A stretch of 56,599 nt of DNA. Origin: Gammaproteobacteria bacterium. Lineage in GTDB: Bacteria > Pseudomonadota > Gammaproteobacteria > Pseudomonadales > Pseudomonadaceae. The position numbers were made by a program, and so were the translations under genes. Positions within the stretch are counted from its first letter, which is position 1. Each line of letters starts with the position of its first letter. The stretch lies in NCBI GenBank assembly GCA_012728315.1, contig JAAYFI010000021.1, forward strand, positions 1 to 56,599. Direction: 5' to 3'. Below are positions 1 through 10,409 of the stretch, in pieces. The notes beneath the pieces are model-generated. The model did no database searches and was not told the DNA's origin. It saw nothing but the letters and a program-made list of their open reading frames with translations.

Positions 1-768
1 ATCAAGGGCAACATAGTTGAGCTCAAACTGCGCTGCATGAGCTTCGCGCGGATCATCTTGACCTGGGTCTTGCATAGCGCGCAGCTTAGGCTGGCGGTAC
101 AGGGCATTACTATCAATAGTAATTTTGGCATCCAAACAATGTAAATTGCCGTCTTTTCTAATGACCAGTGGGTTCACTTCCAACAAGGCCACATCATAGT
201 CAACAAAGAGTTTGGCAAGGCCTAAGAAAATTTTTGTAAATTGTTTGACTTGATCAGCTTGCAAACCCAATTTATAGGCTAAATAACGGCCTTGAAAAGG
301 TTGCGCGCCAATCGTTGGATCAAGTGTCACTTTTAAAATTTTTTCTGGCGTCTCATGGGCGACTTTTTCAATATCAACACCGCCCTCAGTCGAAGCCATA
401 AACACGACACGGCGTGACGCTCGATCAACCACAGCACCAAGGTACAACTCTTGAGAAAAATCCGTGCAGGCTTCAACTAAAATGCGGCTCACCGGTTGAC
501 CAGCAGCATCGGTTTGATAGGTTACCAGGCGCTTACCAAGCCACTGTGCCGCAAACAATTGCGCATCCTCGGCTGTTGTCACCAATTTAACACCACCCGC
601 TTTACCACGACCACCGGCATGCACTTGGGCTTTTACCACCCAGCGCTCACCGCCAATATCATGACAGGCCTGTGCTGCAGCCTCAGGTGTGTCAACAGCA
701 AAGCCTAAAGAAACTGGCAAACCATGTTCAGCGAACAGCTGTTTTGCTTGATATTCATGAAGATTCAT
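1..768 (-). CDS. sucC: Succinyl-CoA synthetase beta subunit, 3' end outside the window
   Basis: ADP-forming succinate-CoA ligase, beta subunit, which binds the nucleotide through an ATP-grasp fold and makes ATP from succinyl-CoA with SucD. The visible 256 codons begin [16 protein letters not shown] and include the glycine-rich [14 protein letters not shown] stretch and a [18 protein letters not shown] segment, all typical of SucC; the family is about 388 residues, so roughly the last third lies beyond base 1. ATG at 768 is preceded by TAGGA. It is the last gene seen of the sdh-suc block and sucD is expected next. Identity is firm; only the truncation by the window edge limits the call. Confidence 0.97.
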   Translation of the reverse strand, partial: MNLHEYQAKQLFAEHGLPVSLGFAVDTPEAAAQACHDIGGERWVVKAQVHAGGRGKAGGVKLVTTAEDAQLFAAQWLGKRLVTYQTDAAGQPVSRILVEACTDFSQELYLGAVVDRASRRVVFMASTEGGVDIEKVAHETPEKILKVTLDPTIGAQPFQGRYLAYKLGLQADQVKQFTKIFLGLAKLFVDYDVALLEVNPLVIRKDGNLHCLDAKITIDSNALYRQPKLRAMQDPGQDDPREAHAAQFELNYVALD

Positions 769-928
769 ACTGTCCTACCATTGAGTTCAGATTATGCGCA
801 ATACGCCACTTACAGAATGTAACAGCTATTTCGACTGTTTGCGTAACAGCCTGCTAAGCACACACGGCTGCGGGTTCCCCTGCTGAGCCTGAAACGAATA
901 CCGCCCCTAAAAAGGGGCGGTATGTTGA
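769..928 (-). promoter_or_regulatory. sucC 5' leader, candidate structured RNA
   Basis: 160 bases between lpd and sucC. On the minus strand they begin with a strong hairpin (899-922) and then carry CAGCAGGGG (877-885), a word also present in the sucA leader. Conserved cis-acting motifs upstream of sucC and sucA have been described in Pseudomonas (sucC RNA and sucA-II RNA). That this stretch is the sucC motif is inferred from position; I cannot run a covariance model. Confidence 0.4.
899..922 (-). terminator. Perfect hairpin after lpd
   Basis: TACCGCCCCT and its exact complement around a short A-rich loop, 7 bases past the lpd stop. There is no clear U tract on the minus strand after the stem, so it may be a weak terminator, a 3'-end stabiliser or part of the sucC leader. 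Confidence 0.5.
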
Positions 929-2377
<1,449 letters not shown>

Positions 2378-2397
2378 TTAAGTGGCATGTCGCCACA

Positions 2398-2427
2398 CTG
2401 CAGCCGCTTATTTTTAAGCGGCTGCAG
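2398..2427 (-). terminator. 13-bp perfect stem between sucB and lpd
   Basis: CTGCAGCCGCTTA (2398-2410) pairs exactly with 2415-2427 around a 4-base loop, just past the sucB stop. The minus strand has no U run after it, so it is better read as a processing or stabilising hairpin than a strong terminator. A smaller GTGGC/GCCAC inverted repeat sits at 2382-2396, before the lpd ribosome binding site. Confidence 0.5.
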
Positions 2428-2432
2428 CATAA

Positions 2433-3641
2433 TCAGATATCCAGCAGTAAACGTGCTGGGTCTTCTAACAAGTTTTTCATGGTGACAAGGAAAGTCACTG
2501 CTTCTTTGCCATCAATTAAACGGTGGTCATAGGATAATGCTAAATACATCATCGGTAAAATAACAACTTCACCGTCTACCGCCATTGGACGCTCTTGGAT
2601 TTTATGCATGCCCAAGATTGCAGTTTGTGGCGGGTTAACGATTGGCGTTGATAGCAATGAACCAAACACACCACCGTTAGAAATGGTGAAGGTACCGCCA
2701 GTCATTTCTTCTAAAGTCAGCTTACCGTCTCTCGCTTTACGGCCGTAGTTAGCAATGCCGCCTTCAATTTCGGCAAGGCTCATAAACTCAGCGTTACGCA
2801 AAACAGGAACAACCAAACCGCGGTCGCTGGATACTGCAACACCAATATCTTGATAGCCGTGGTAAACGATATCGTTACCATCAATCGAGGCGTTCACACC
2901 TGGCTGACGCTTCAATGCTTCCACTGCTGCTTTCACGAAGAATGACATAAAGCCTAAGCGCACACCGTTATGGGTTTTTTCGAACAAGTCTTTGTACTTG
3001 TTACGCAGATCCATAATTGGCTTCATATTCACTTCGTTAAAGGTGGTCAGCATCGCCATTGATGACTGGGCTTCAACTAAACGCTCAGCCACTTTAGTGC
3101 GCAGACGTGTCATAGGTACACGCTTCTCAACGCGATCGCCAACTGCGAATAGCGGAGCATCTGCACCAGGCGCAGCTGCTTTAGGTGCAGCAGCTGGCTT
3201 ATTAGCCGCAGCAGCAACAGCGTCTTCTTTAGTCACACGACCGTCTTTACCTGTGCCTTGAATCGCAGCAGGATTCAGTGCATTTTCTGCAGCAATTTTG
3301 CGTGCGGCAGGCGACAGTAAAGGCTCACCTGCAGTTGCGCTTGCAGCTTCACTTGCAACGGCTGCAGGCGCGGTGGCAGGTGCTGCTGGTGCAGCAGCCA
3401 CAGCTTCAGTGTCTAAGCGACCCAATAGCTCTCCGCTTAATACGGTAGCACCTTCATCAGCAACAATTTCAGTGATTACGCCGTCAGCTTCTGCCAACAC
3501 TTCCATAACCACTTTGTCTGTTTCAATATCAACGATCAGCTCATCACGCTGAACCGCATCACCTACTTTTTTATGCCAAGTTGCAACGGTGCCATCAGCG
3601 ACCGACTCGGGGAAAGCTGGGGCTTTAATTTCAATAGCCAT
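2433..3641 (-). CDS. sucB: Dihydrolipoyl succinyltransferase (E2 of 2-oxoglutarate dehydrogenase)
   Basis: Core acyltransferase that moves the succinyl group to CoA; 402 residues. Order of domains: lipoyl domain 1-77 with the lipoylated lysine K43 in ETDKVVME, an Ala/Pro-rich hinge, E1/E3-binding domain about 107-145 ([13 protein letters not shown]), a second Ala-rich linker, then the catalytic domain from about 170 with H373 and D377 in DHRLIDG. ATG at 3641 has AGGA about 10 bases upstream. Separated from sucA by a terminator-like hairpin, which could tune E1 to E2 ratio. Confidence 0.97.
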   Translation of the reverse strand: MAIEIKAPAFPESVADGTVATWHKKVGDAVQRDELIVDIETDKVVMEVLAEADGVITEIVADEGATVLSGELLGRLDTEAVAAAPAAPATAPAAVASEAASATAGEPLLSPAARKIAAENALNPAAIQGTGKDGRVTKEDAVAAAANKPAAAPKAAAPGADAPLFAVGDRVEKRVPMTRLRTKVAERLVEAQSSMAMLTTFNEVNMKPIMDLRNKYKDLFEKTHNGVRLGFMSFFVKAAVEALKRQPGVNASIDGNDIVYHGYQDIGVAVSSDRGLVVPVLRNAEFMSLAEIEGGIANYGRKARDGKLTLEEMTGGTFTISNGGVFGSLLSTPIVNPPQTAILGMHKIQERPMAVDGEVVILPMMYLALSYDHRLIDGKEAVTFLVTMKNLLEDPARLLLDI

Positions 3642-3674
3642 AATAATTAATTCCTATACATTCGGTTGTTACGT

Positions 3675-3706
3675 AAAAGCCGCACTGTTGAATTGTGCGG
3701 CTTTTT
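3675..3706 (-). terminator. Terminator-like hairpin between sucA and sucB
   Basis: AAAAGCCGCAC (3675-3685) pairs perfectly with 3695-3705 around a 9-base loop and ends in a short U run on either strand. It lies 8 bases past the sucA stop inside an apparent operon, so partial termination is likely rather than an operon end. Confidence 0.6.
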
Positions 3707-3713
3707 CGCTGAT

Positions 3714-6545
3714 TTAAACTACAAACGCATCGTGCAGCAGTTGCTCTTGTTGCTCTGCGTGCATGGATGGGTAACCACATGCTGGCGATGCCGAAGCGAT
3801 ACGACCGGCGTATTGCAGCTCTAACTCTTTCTTAAAGCCCGTCGCAACACGACGCATATGGTGCTGACTGCAATACCAAGCGCCTTGGTTCATTGGCTCT
3901 TCTTGACACCAAACAATGCGCTCAAGGTTTTTGTATTTTGCCAGCTCTACAGCCAAATCCTCTTCAGGGAATGGGTACAGTTGCTCAATACGTACAATCG
4001 CCGTGTTATCTAAGCCATCGTTACGACGCTTTTCTAACAAGTCATAGTAAACCTTACCGCTGCACATAATCAGGCGATCAACTTTATCCGCATCCAACGT
4101 ATCAATTTCGCCGATAACGTTCTGGAATGTGCCTTCAGCCAAGTCTTCCAAAGTTGAAATAGCCAGCTTATGACGCAACAAGGACTTCGGTGTTAGAGCA
4201 ATCAACGGCTTACGTAATGGACGCACCGCTTGGCGACGCAACATATGGTAAACCTGTGCAGGTGTGGTTGGCACACACACCTGAACGTTGTGCTCGGCAC
4301 AGAGTTGCAAGTAGCGCTCTAAGCGAGCCGACGAGTGCTCTGGCCCCTGCCCTTCATAACCATGCGGTAAAAGCATGGTTAAGCCGGATAAGCGACCCCA
4401 CTTGGTTTCACCACTGGTAATAAACTGGTCAATGACCACCTGCGCACCGTTAGCAAAGTCACCAAACTGTGCTTCCCAGATGACCAATGCATTAGGCATG
4501 GTGCTGGCATAACCGTATTCAAAAGCCAGTACTGCCTCCTCAGAAAGGAAGGAGTCATACAAGCTAAAGCGTGGCTGGTCTTTATATAGATTTTGCAAAC
4601 CTACATAGGTCTCGCCGTCTTTTTGGTTATGTAGAACCGCATGACGGTGCGAGAAGGTACCGCGACCAACGTCTTGACCGGTAATACGAATCGGATAACC
4701 TTCAAATAGCAAGGTTGCATAAGCCGCAGTTTCTGCAAAGCCCCAGTTAATTGGCAAGCCACCGGCAGCCATTTTTTGGCGATCTTCTAAGATTTTCGCG
4801 ACCTGACGCTGCACCACAAAACCGTCGGGTGTTTCTTGCATTTTTAGCGCAAGTTCTTGCAAGGTTTTTAAGTCAAAGCGCGTATCAAAACGTGGAGTCC
4901 ACTTATGGCCTAAATACGGACGCCAATCAACGAACAACTCTTTGTTAGGCTCTTTAACGAGGCTTTGCACTACGTGCAGACCATTATCCAGCGCTGTGCG
5001 ATATTCATTCACGAGCTCTTGCACTTTCTCTGTCGTGAGCACGCCCTCTTTTACCAATGCATCCGCATACAGCTCACGGGTCGTGCGCTGCTTATTGATG
5101 ATTTGATACATCAATGGCTGCGTACCACTCGGCTCATCGGCCTCGTTATGACCACGGCGACGGTAGCACACTAAATCAATCACCACGTCACGCTTAAACT
5201 GCATGCGGTAATCCACTGCCAGCTGTGTCACAAATAACACGGCTTCAGGATCATCACCGTTAACATGCAAAATCGGTGCTTGAATCATTTTTGCAACATC
5301 AGTTGCGTACTCAGTCGAACGCGTATCTTCAGGCTTGCTGGTGGTAAAACCAACTTGGTTGTTGATCACCACACGAATGGTGCCGCCCGTTTTATAGCCA
5401 CGGGTTTGTGACATCTGGAAGGTTTCCAGCACCACACCTTGACCGGCAAATGCAGAGTCACCGTGAATAGTGATTGGAACAACCTTATCACCCACCGGAT
5501 CATTACGACGGTCTTGACGCGCGCGCACAGAACCCTCAACCACTGGAGAAACAATTTCCAAGTGCGATGGGTTAAAGCTTAGCGCCAAGTGGACTTCACC
5601 ACCTGGAGTCATAACGTTTGATGAGAAACCTTGGTGATATTTAACGTCGCCTGAGGTTAAGCCCTCAACACGCTTACCATCAAACTCATCAAACAAATCA
5701 CGCGGGTTTTTACCATAGGTATTCACCAGAACGTTAAGACGTCCACGGTGCGCCATACCTACAACAATTTCTTTAGCGCCGTATGAGCCTGAACGCTGAA
5801 TAATCTCATCCATCAATGGGATCAGACTTTCACCACCTTCAAGACCAAAACGCTTAGTACCTGGATATTTAGTACCCAAGTACTTTTCTAAACCTTCGCC
5901 TGCTGTCAGGCGTTCTAAGATGTGAGCGCGTACTTCTGGTGAGAAGCTTGGACGGCTGCGCACACTTTCTAAGCGCTGCTGGAACCAGCGACGCTGTTCT
6001 GAATCCACAATATGGGTAAATTCAGCACCAATGGTGCGGCAATAGGTATCATGTAACGCTTGCTGAATCTCGCGTAGTGTTGCTTCTTCTTTGCCGATAT
6101 TTAAATCGCCAGTACGAAACACACTATCCAGATCCGCATCGGTTAAACCGTAATGATGCACAGTGAGGTCGGCCTGCATCGGACGCACCCACAACCCAAG
6201 AGGGTCAAGCTGAGCTGCCTGATGGCCGCGCATACGATAGGCTTGGATTAAACGCAGTACCTCAACTTGCTTTTTTTCATGCTCAGTGCTGACGCTACCA
6301 GCAGAAACTGGCTGAGCTCGTCTTTGGTTTTTCGCCAATAAGACAAATTGATCACGAACTGTTGAGTGTGATACATCGGTACTTGAACCGCCTTCAGTCG
6401 GCAGTTTTTGGAAATAAGTACGCCACTCTTCCGATACGGAGTTCGGATCGTGCAGGTAGAGTTCATATAGCTCTTCCACATAGGCAGCATTTCCACCGGA
6501 TAGGTGGGCGCTGCTCCACATGCGCTGCATTACGCTTTCTTGCAT
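3714..6545 (-). CDS. sucA: 2-oxoglutarate dehydrogenase E1 component
   Basis: Thiamine-diphosphate enzyme that decarboxylates 2-oxoglutarate and succinylates the lipoyl group of SucB; 943 residues, normal length. The N-terminus (MQESVMQRMW...) matches pseudomonad SucA and carries the GGNAAYVEELYELYL helix. Cofactor and active-site segments visible: GMAHRGRLNVL at 263-273, HGDSAFAGQG at 361-370, GHNEADEP near 460. ATG at 6545 follows AAGGGTGA, and that ribosome binding site is itself paired in a hairpin (6555-6567), suggesting translational control. Confidence 0.97.
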   Translation of the reverse strand: MQESVMQRMWSSAHLSGGNAAYVEELYELYLHDPNSVSEEWRTYFQKLPTEGGSSTDVSHSTVRDQFVLLAKNQRRAQPVSAGSVSTEHEKKQVEVLRLIQAYRMRGHQAAQLDPLGLWVRPMQADLTVHHYGLTDADLDSVFRTGDLNIGKEEATLREIQQALHDTYCRTIGAEFTHIVDSEQRRWFQQRLESVRSRPSFSPEVRAHILERLTAGEGLEKYLGTKYPGTKRFGLEGGESLIPLMDEIIQRSGSYGAKEIVVGMAHRGRLNVLVNTYGKNPRDLFDEFDGKRVEGLTSGDVKYHQGFSSNVMTPGGEVHLALSFNPSHLEIVSPVVEGSVRARQDRRNDPVGDKVVPITIHGDSAFAGQGVVLETFQMSQTRGYKTGGTIRVVINNQVGFTTSKPEDTRSTEYATDVAKMIQAPILHVNGDDPEAVLFVTQLAVDYRMQFKRDVVIDLVCYRRRGHNEADEPSGTQPLMYQIINKQRTTRELYADALVKEGVLTTEKVQELVNEYRTALDNGLHVVQSLVKEPNKELFVDWRPYLGHKWTPRFDTRFDLKTLQELALKMQETPDGFVVQRQVAKILEDRQKMAAGGLPINWGFAETAAYATLLFEGYPIRITGQDVGRGTFSHRHAVLHNQKDGETYVGLQNLYKDQPRFSLYDSFLSEEAVLAFEYGYASTMPNALVIWEAQFGDFANGAQVVIDQFITSGETKWGRLSGLTMLLPHGYEGQGPEHSSARLERYLQLCAEHNVQVCVPTTPAQVYHMLRRQAVRPLRKPLIALTPKSLLRHKLAISTLEDLAEGTFQNVIGEIDTLDADKVDRLIMCSGKVYYDLLEKRRNDGLDNTAIVRIEQLYPFPEEDLAVELAKYKNLERIVWCQEEPMNQGAWYCSQHHMRRVATGFKKELELQYAGRIASASPACGYPSMHAEQQEQLLHDAFVV

Positions 6546-6680
6546 GCTAGGTCACCCTTGATAAGGGGGACGCTACCGGCATGGAAACTTAATGGCCTTA
6601 AGTCATAAACAGCGACTTGGGTAAAGCCACTCAGATTCCCGCAGATAGTCCGGGTACCAGCCCGGATGCCCCTGCTGGTC
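6546..6680 (-). promoter_or_regulatory. sucA 5' leader with RBS-sequestering hairpin
   Basis: Structured leader seen directly: CCCTT/AAGGG stem (6555-6559 with 6563-6567) that occludes the sucA AAGGGTGA; ACTTAA/TTAAGT stem (6587-6592 with 6598-6603); CCGGG/CCCGG stem (6650-6654 with 6661-6665); and a competing CCAGC/GCTGG pairing (6657-6661 with 6674-6678). The position matches the sucA-II RNA motif reported in Pseudomonadales; assignment to that motif is inference. Confidence 0.5.
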
Positions 6681-6694
6681 TTCAATTGCGTTCT

Positions 6695-6759
6695 AAAACA
6701 GCTTTGTAAACTGTTTTTCGTTTAAAGCCACTTATACGAAGGTACTCATATAAGTGGCT
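6695..6759 (-). terminator. Two tandem hairpins after sdhB
   Basis: Reading from sdhB: an 11-bp perfect stem (6749-6759 with 6726-6736, 12-base loop) and then a 7-bp stem (6711-6717 with 6695-6701) flanked by A and T runs. They probably end or attenuate the sdhCDAB transcript before sucA. Confidence 0.5.
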
Positions 6760-6786
6760 AAGTATTCACAACATTACTGCTGTAAA

Positions 6787-7506
6787 TTAAGTACCACTCT
6801 GCAACAACATGCTACGAATATGACCAATTGCCCGTGTTGGGTTCAGGCCTTTCGGGCATACATTGACACAGTTCATAATGTTGTGGCAGCGGAATACGCT
6901 GAACGGATCATCAAGACGTGATAAGCGCTCTTGCGTATGCGTGTCACGTGAATCTGACAAGAAACGGTAGGCTTGCAGCAAAGCCGCTGGGCCTAAGAAC
7001 TTATCAGGATTCCACCAGAAGGACGGGCAACCTGTAGAGCAGCATGCGCACAAAATGCACTCATACAAACCATCCAGTTTTTCGCGCTCTTCTGGTGACT
7101 GCAAACGTTCAATACCGGGTGCAGGCGTATCATTTTGTAAATACGGCTGCACTTTTTCGTACTGCTTGTAGAAGATGCTCATATCTACAACGAGGTCACG
7201 AATAATTGGTAAACCCGGCAATGGTCGTATAACCAACTTACCGTCTTTAACAACACTCGATAATGGTGTAATGCAAGCCAAGCCGTTTTTACCGGAGATA
7301 TTCATACCATCTGAGCCACACACGCCTTCGCGGCATGAACGACGGTAAGAAAAACTCTCGTCCTGCTCTTTAATCAGAGCAAGAACGTCCAACACCATCA
7401 TGTCTTTGCCATCAATTTCTACATTGAAGTCTTGCATGAAAGGCGCAGAGTTCACCTCTGGGTTATAGCGGTAAACGCTTACTTGCAATATTTTAGGCAA
7501 CGTCAT
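6787..7506 (-). CDS. sdhB: Succinate dehydrogenase iron-sulfur subunit
   Basis: Electron-transfer subunit of complex II, carrying electrons from FAD in SdhA to quinone at SdhC/D; 239 residues. Three cluster motifs are visible: SCREGVCGSDG...C for [2Fe-2S], CILCACCSTGCP for [4Fe-4S], and CHNIMNCVNVCPKGLNP for [3Fe-4S]. ATG at 7506 has AAGGG upstream, 11 bases after the sdhA stop. Last gene of the sdh operon, followed by the 6695-6759 hairpins. Confidence 0.97.
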   Translation of the reverse strand: MTLPKILQVSVYRYNPEVNSAPFMQDFNVEIDGKDMMVLDVLALIKEQDESFSYRRSCREGVCGSDGMNISGKNGLACITPLSSVVKDGKLVIRPLPGLPIIRDLVVDMSIFYKQYEKVQPYLQNDTPAPGIERLQSPEEREKLDGLYECILCACCSTGCPSFWWNPDKFLGPAALLQAYRFLSDSRDTHTQERLSRLDDPFSVFRCHNIMNCVNVCPKGLNPTRAIGHIRSMLLQSGT

Positions 7507-7517
7507 CGTGATAACCC

Positions 7518-9305
7518 TTAATATTTACGTTCTTGGGGTTTAAAGTATTCAGCGTCTTTTTCAACGGCTGCTGAAAGCGAGAAGTTAACGGCACGCTTGC
7601 CAACACGTTTTTCCCCAGGGAAGTACATGCTGTGGCATAACCAGTTTTCATCATCACGACTTTCGTAGTCTTCACGGGCATGCGCTCCGCGCGACTCAGT
7701 ACGAGCTTCTGCAGCAATAGCTGTAGCTTCTGCAACCTCAAATAGGTTTTGCAGCTCAAGCGCTTCAATACGAGCGGTATTGAAAGCATTGCTCTTGTCG
7801 TTGATTTTGACATTCTCAATGCGCTCACGCATTTGTGCGAGCTCTGCAATACCCTTCTGCATGTATTCGCCAGTACGGAATACACCAAAATAGTTCTGCA
7901 TGCAGTTCTGCAATTCTTTACGCAGCGGAGCAACATCCTCACCGCTTGTACGCTCATTGAGTGCAGACAAACGCGCCAGCGAGTTATCAATATCGCTTTC
8001 GCTCGCGTTACGAGCGTCAACACCTTCACGCAGGTTCTGCTCAAGGAAGATACCCGCTGCACGACCAAACACCACCAAGTCAAGCAATGAGTTACCACCC
8101 AGACGGTTTGCACCATGCACGGAAACTGAAGTGACTTCACCTACCGCGAACAAACCTTCAACAATCTTGTCATTACCATCTGCATCTTGAGCAATGGCTT
8201 GACCATGAATGTTAGTGGCAATACCACCCATCATATAGTGACAGGTCGGCACAACTGGGATCGGCGCAACAACTGGGTCAACGTGAGCAAAGGTCTTCGA
8301 CAGCTCACAAATACCTGGCAGGCGGCTGTGCAGAACTTCCTCACCAAGGTGATCCAGCTTCAGCAGTACGTGGTCACCGTTAGGGCCACAACCGTTACCA
8401 GCTAAAATCTCTTTAACCATTGAGCGCGCAACAACGTCACGGCCAGCAAGGTCTTTTGCGTTAGGCGCATAGCGCTCCATGAAACGCTCACCATGCTTAT
8501 TGATCAAGTAACCACCTTCACCACGGCAACCTTCAGTCACCAAGGTACCCGCACCGGCAATACCGGTTGGGTGGAACTGCCACATTTCCATATCTTGCAC
8601 AGGTACACCCGCACGCAGCGCCATACCTACACCATCACCTGTGTTAATCAGGGCGTTGGTGGTTGAAGCATAAATACGTCCTGCACCACCAGTTGCCAAA
8701 ACCACAGCTTTCGAGCGGATATGCACCACTTCACCGGTTTCAATGCAGATTGCGATAATACCAACCACTGCACCGTCTTGGTTTTTAACCAAGTCAACGG
8801 CATACCATTCATTTAAGAATACGGTGCCATGCTTTAAGTTGGCTTGGTACAAAGTGTGCAATAAAGCGTGACCGGTACGGTCAGCAGCAGCACAAGTACG
8901 TGCAGCCTGGCCACCTTTACCAAAGTCTTTAGACTGCCCACCAAACGGACGCTGATAGATACGACCCGTTTCTGTACGTGAAAATGGCAGGCCCATGTGC
9001 TCAAGCTCATAGACTGCTTCAGGGCCTACAGAGCACATGTATTCGATAGCGTCTTGGTCACCGATGTAGTCGGAACCTTTAACGGTATCGTACATATGCC
9101 AGCGCCAATCATCATTCGGGTCATCCGATGCGATTGCACAGGTAATACCACCTTGCGCAGACACTGTGTGCGAGCGCGTAGGGAATACTTTAGTCACAAC
9201 GGCAGTTTTATGTCCGCCTTGCGCCAATTGGAGAGACGCGCGCATACCAGCGCCGCCGCCACCAACAATAATGGCATCATAAGAAATCGTACGAATACTG
9301 GCCAT
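7518..9305 (-). CDS. sdhA: Succinate dehydrogenase flavoprotein subunit
   Basis: Catalytic subunit of complex II that oxidises succinate to fumarate; 595 residues. Visible: dinucleotide-binding [10 protein letters not shown] near residue 15, the covalent-FAD histidine H46 in [10 protein letters not shown], substrate-site HPTGI, and the C-terminal [18 protein letters not shown] helix. Start ATG at 9305 lies 3 bases after the sdhD stop, so the genes are translationally coupled. A long open frame at 7493-8140 is only a shadow of this gene. Confidence 0.97.
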   Translation of the reverse strand: MASIRTISYDAIIVGGGGAGMRASLQLAQGGHKTAVVTKVFPTRSHTVSAQGGITCAIASDDPNDDWRWHMYDTVKGSDYIGDQDAIEYMCSVGPEAVYELEHMGLPFSRTETGRIYQRPFGGQSKDFGKGGQAARTCAAADRTGHALLHTLYQANLKHGTVFLNEWYAVDLVKNQDGAVVGIIAICIETGEVVHIRSKAVVLATGGAGRIYASTTNALINTGDGVGMALRAGVPVQDMEMWQFHPTGIAGAGTLVTEGCRGEGGYLINKHGERFMERYAPNAKDLAGRDVVARSMVKEILAGNGCGPNGDHVLLKLDHLGEEVLHSRLPGICELSKTFAHVDPVVAPIPVVPTCHYMMGGIATNIHGQAIAQDADGNDKIVEGLFAVGEVTSVSVHGANRLGGNSLLDLVVFGRAAGIFLEQNLREGVDARNASESDIDNSLARLSALNERTSGEDVAPLRKELQNCMQNYFGVFRTGEYMQKGIAELAQMRERIENVKINDKSNAFNTARIEALELQNLFEVAEATAIAAEARTESRGAHAREDYESRDDENWLCHSMYFPGEKRVGKRAVNFSLSAAVEKDAEYFKPQERKY

Positions 9306-9308
9306 GAA

Positions 9309-9677
9309 TCAAATTCCCCACAAAATCTGTACGCCAAATACGAACATTACAAACATGATAATGCCGCATAGCGCTTGGACTAAAAATCGTACACCTGTCG
9401 CCCAATTTCCAAGGGTCATCGGTGTTAGGTAGTCAGTAGTAACAGCCCAGAGTCCGATCCAAGCGTGCGCGCTCAGAGCAACCAGACTCATCATGCTAAA
9501 AATGCGCATCCAGCTTTGTGCAAACAGCCCCTGCCATTCGGCATAACCCATTCCCGGGTTAGCTAAAACATAACCCAGTAAAAACAATGAGTAGGCAGCA
9601 AGCACTACAGCTGAAACTCGCTGAGCCATCCAGTCATACAGTCCCGAGCGAGAGAAGTTTGTTACGTTAGTTACCAT
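9309..9677 (-). CDS. sdhD: Succinate dehydrogenase membrane anchor subunit D
   Basis: Inner-membrane anchor that, with SdhC, binds heme b and ubiquinone; 122 residues with three predicted membrane helices. H71 (in SAHAWIGLW) and Y83 fall at the same positions as the heme-ligand histidine and quinone-site tyrosine of Escherichia coli SdhD. Start overlaps the end of sdhC by 7 bases. Confidence 0.95.
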   Translation of the reverse strand: MVTNVTNFSRSGLYDWMAQRVSAVVLAAYSLFLLGYVLANPGMGYAEWQGLFAQSWMRIFSMMSLVALSAHAWIGLWAVTTDYLTPMTLGNWATGVRFLVQALCGIIMFVMFVFGVQILWGI

Positions 9678-10045
9678 ATCCAGACTCCCATCAATACAAT
9701 CAGTACGGCTGAAACAATAAAGACTAACTTAGCACCTAGCTTTCCGCCTTCCAGCGTTTCACCGATACCTAAGTCCATAATCAAATGGCGGATACCAGCT
9801 GTTAAGTGGTACATCAGTCCAGAGAGAAGACCCCAAACGACAAACTTGGCCAGCGGGCTGGTCAAACACTCTTTAACCTCAGCAAAGCCCTGCTCTGAAG
9901 CAAGTGACTTATCGAGGCCATACAACAGCACAGCAATACCCAAAAACAGGATAACACCTGTAATTCTGTGCAGAATGGAAGAGATGGCAGTGATTGGGAG
10001 TTTTATAGTCCTAAGATCTAGGTTTACAGGTCGTTGGCTATTCAC
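9671..10045 (-). CDS. sdhC: Succinate dehydrogenase cytochrome b556 subunit, GTG start
   Basis: First gene of the sdh operon; membrane anchor and heme b subunit of complex II, 124 residues with three membrane helices. Conserved SILHRITG near the N-terminus (quinone site) and YHLTAGIRHLIMD in the middle helix. I start it at GTG 10045 (VNSQRPVNLDLRTIKLP...), as in pseudomonads. The frame stays open to an ATG at 10204, but that ATG lies inside the predicted -35 box, so it cannot be in the mRNA. No strong ribosome binding site precedes the GTG. Confidence 0.9.
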   Translation of the reverse strand: MNSQRPVNLDLRTIKLPITAISSILHRITGVILFLGIAVLLYGLDKSLASEQGFAEVKECLTSPLAKFVVWGLLSGLMYHLTAGIRHLIMDLGIGETLEGGKLGAKLVFIVSAVLIVLMGVWIW

Positions 10046-10168
10046 GGCGTATTCACACTTAGAGAGCCCTAAACTGCAGGGCGAGTTGTCGGGAAGATAC
10101 TTACCAAGTAAGTACCCGTCACCATCGGAGTGACGACCGCCAGCTAGGCAAAAGCCTCTGCCGGTCAG
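10046..10168 (-). promoter_or_regulatory. sdhC 5' leader with two hairpins
   Basis: About 120 bases between the predicted start of transcription and GTG 10045. Two clean stems are visible: GTCAC/GTGAC (10118-10122 with 10130-10134) and TACTTAC/GTAAGTA (10098-10104 with 10108-10114). A structured leader fits the heavy post-transcriptional control of sdh known in pseudomonads, but no specific regulator can be named from sequence. Confidence 0.4.
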
Positions 10169-10174
10169 CTGCCG

Positions 10175-10204
10175 AGTATAGTGCAAAAAAGACAATAATG
10201 ACAA
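10175..10204 (-). promoter_or_regulatory. Predicted sigma70 promoter of sdhCDAB
   Basis: -10 TATACT (10175-10180) and -35 TTGTCA (10199-10204) with an 18-base spacer, reading toward sdhC. Predicted start near 10168. The 364-base gap 10046-10409 holds this promoter, the sdhC leader and the gltA promoter. Confidence 0.6.
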
Positions 10205-10325
10205 CGCAAAAGCATTCGCCTAATTGCGCATTGCTCGGCTTTGACATTTAGCGTAAATATCTGTACGTGAAATTTTAGATCGGGATAATAGTTTCTTTGA
10301 CAGCCATGTTATTGAGCAGTTCAAA

Positions 10326-10353
10326 TTGACATTAGCGGTTATCCCACTATTAT
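10326..10353 (+). promoter_or_regulatory. Predicted sigma70 promoter of gltA
   Basis: -35 TTGACA (10326-10331, exact consensus), 16-base spacer, -10 TATTAT (10348-10353); the transcript would start near 10360 and give a 50-base leader. AGGAGG at 10399-10404 then precedes the gltA ATG. Another TTGACA further upstream could mark a second promoter. Confidence 0.6.
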
Positions 10354-10409
10354 ATCGCGGGCCCTGCGTGGGGGGCCGTGATGATTCCAAGCATAACTAG
10401 GAGGCCACA

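Noticed and set aside
7493-8140. 215-codon open frame on the minus strand inside sdhA
   Set aside because: Overlaps sdhA in another frame, has no family resemblance, and sdhA is complete and highly conserved there.
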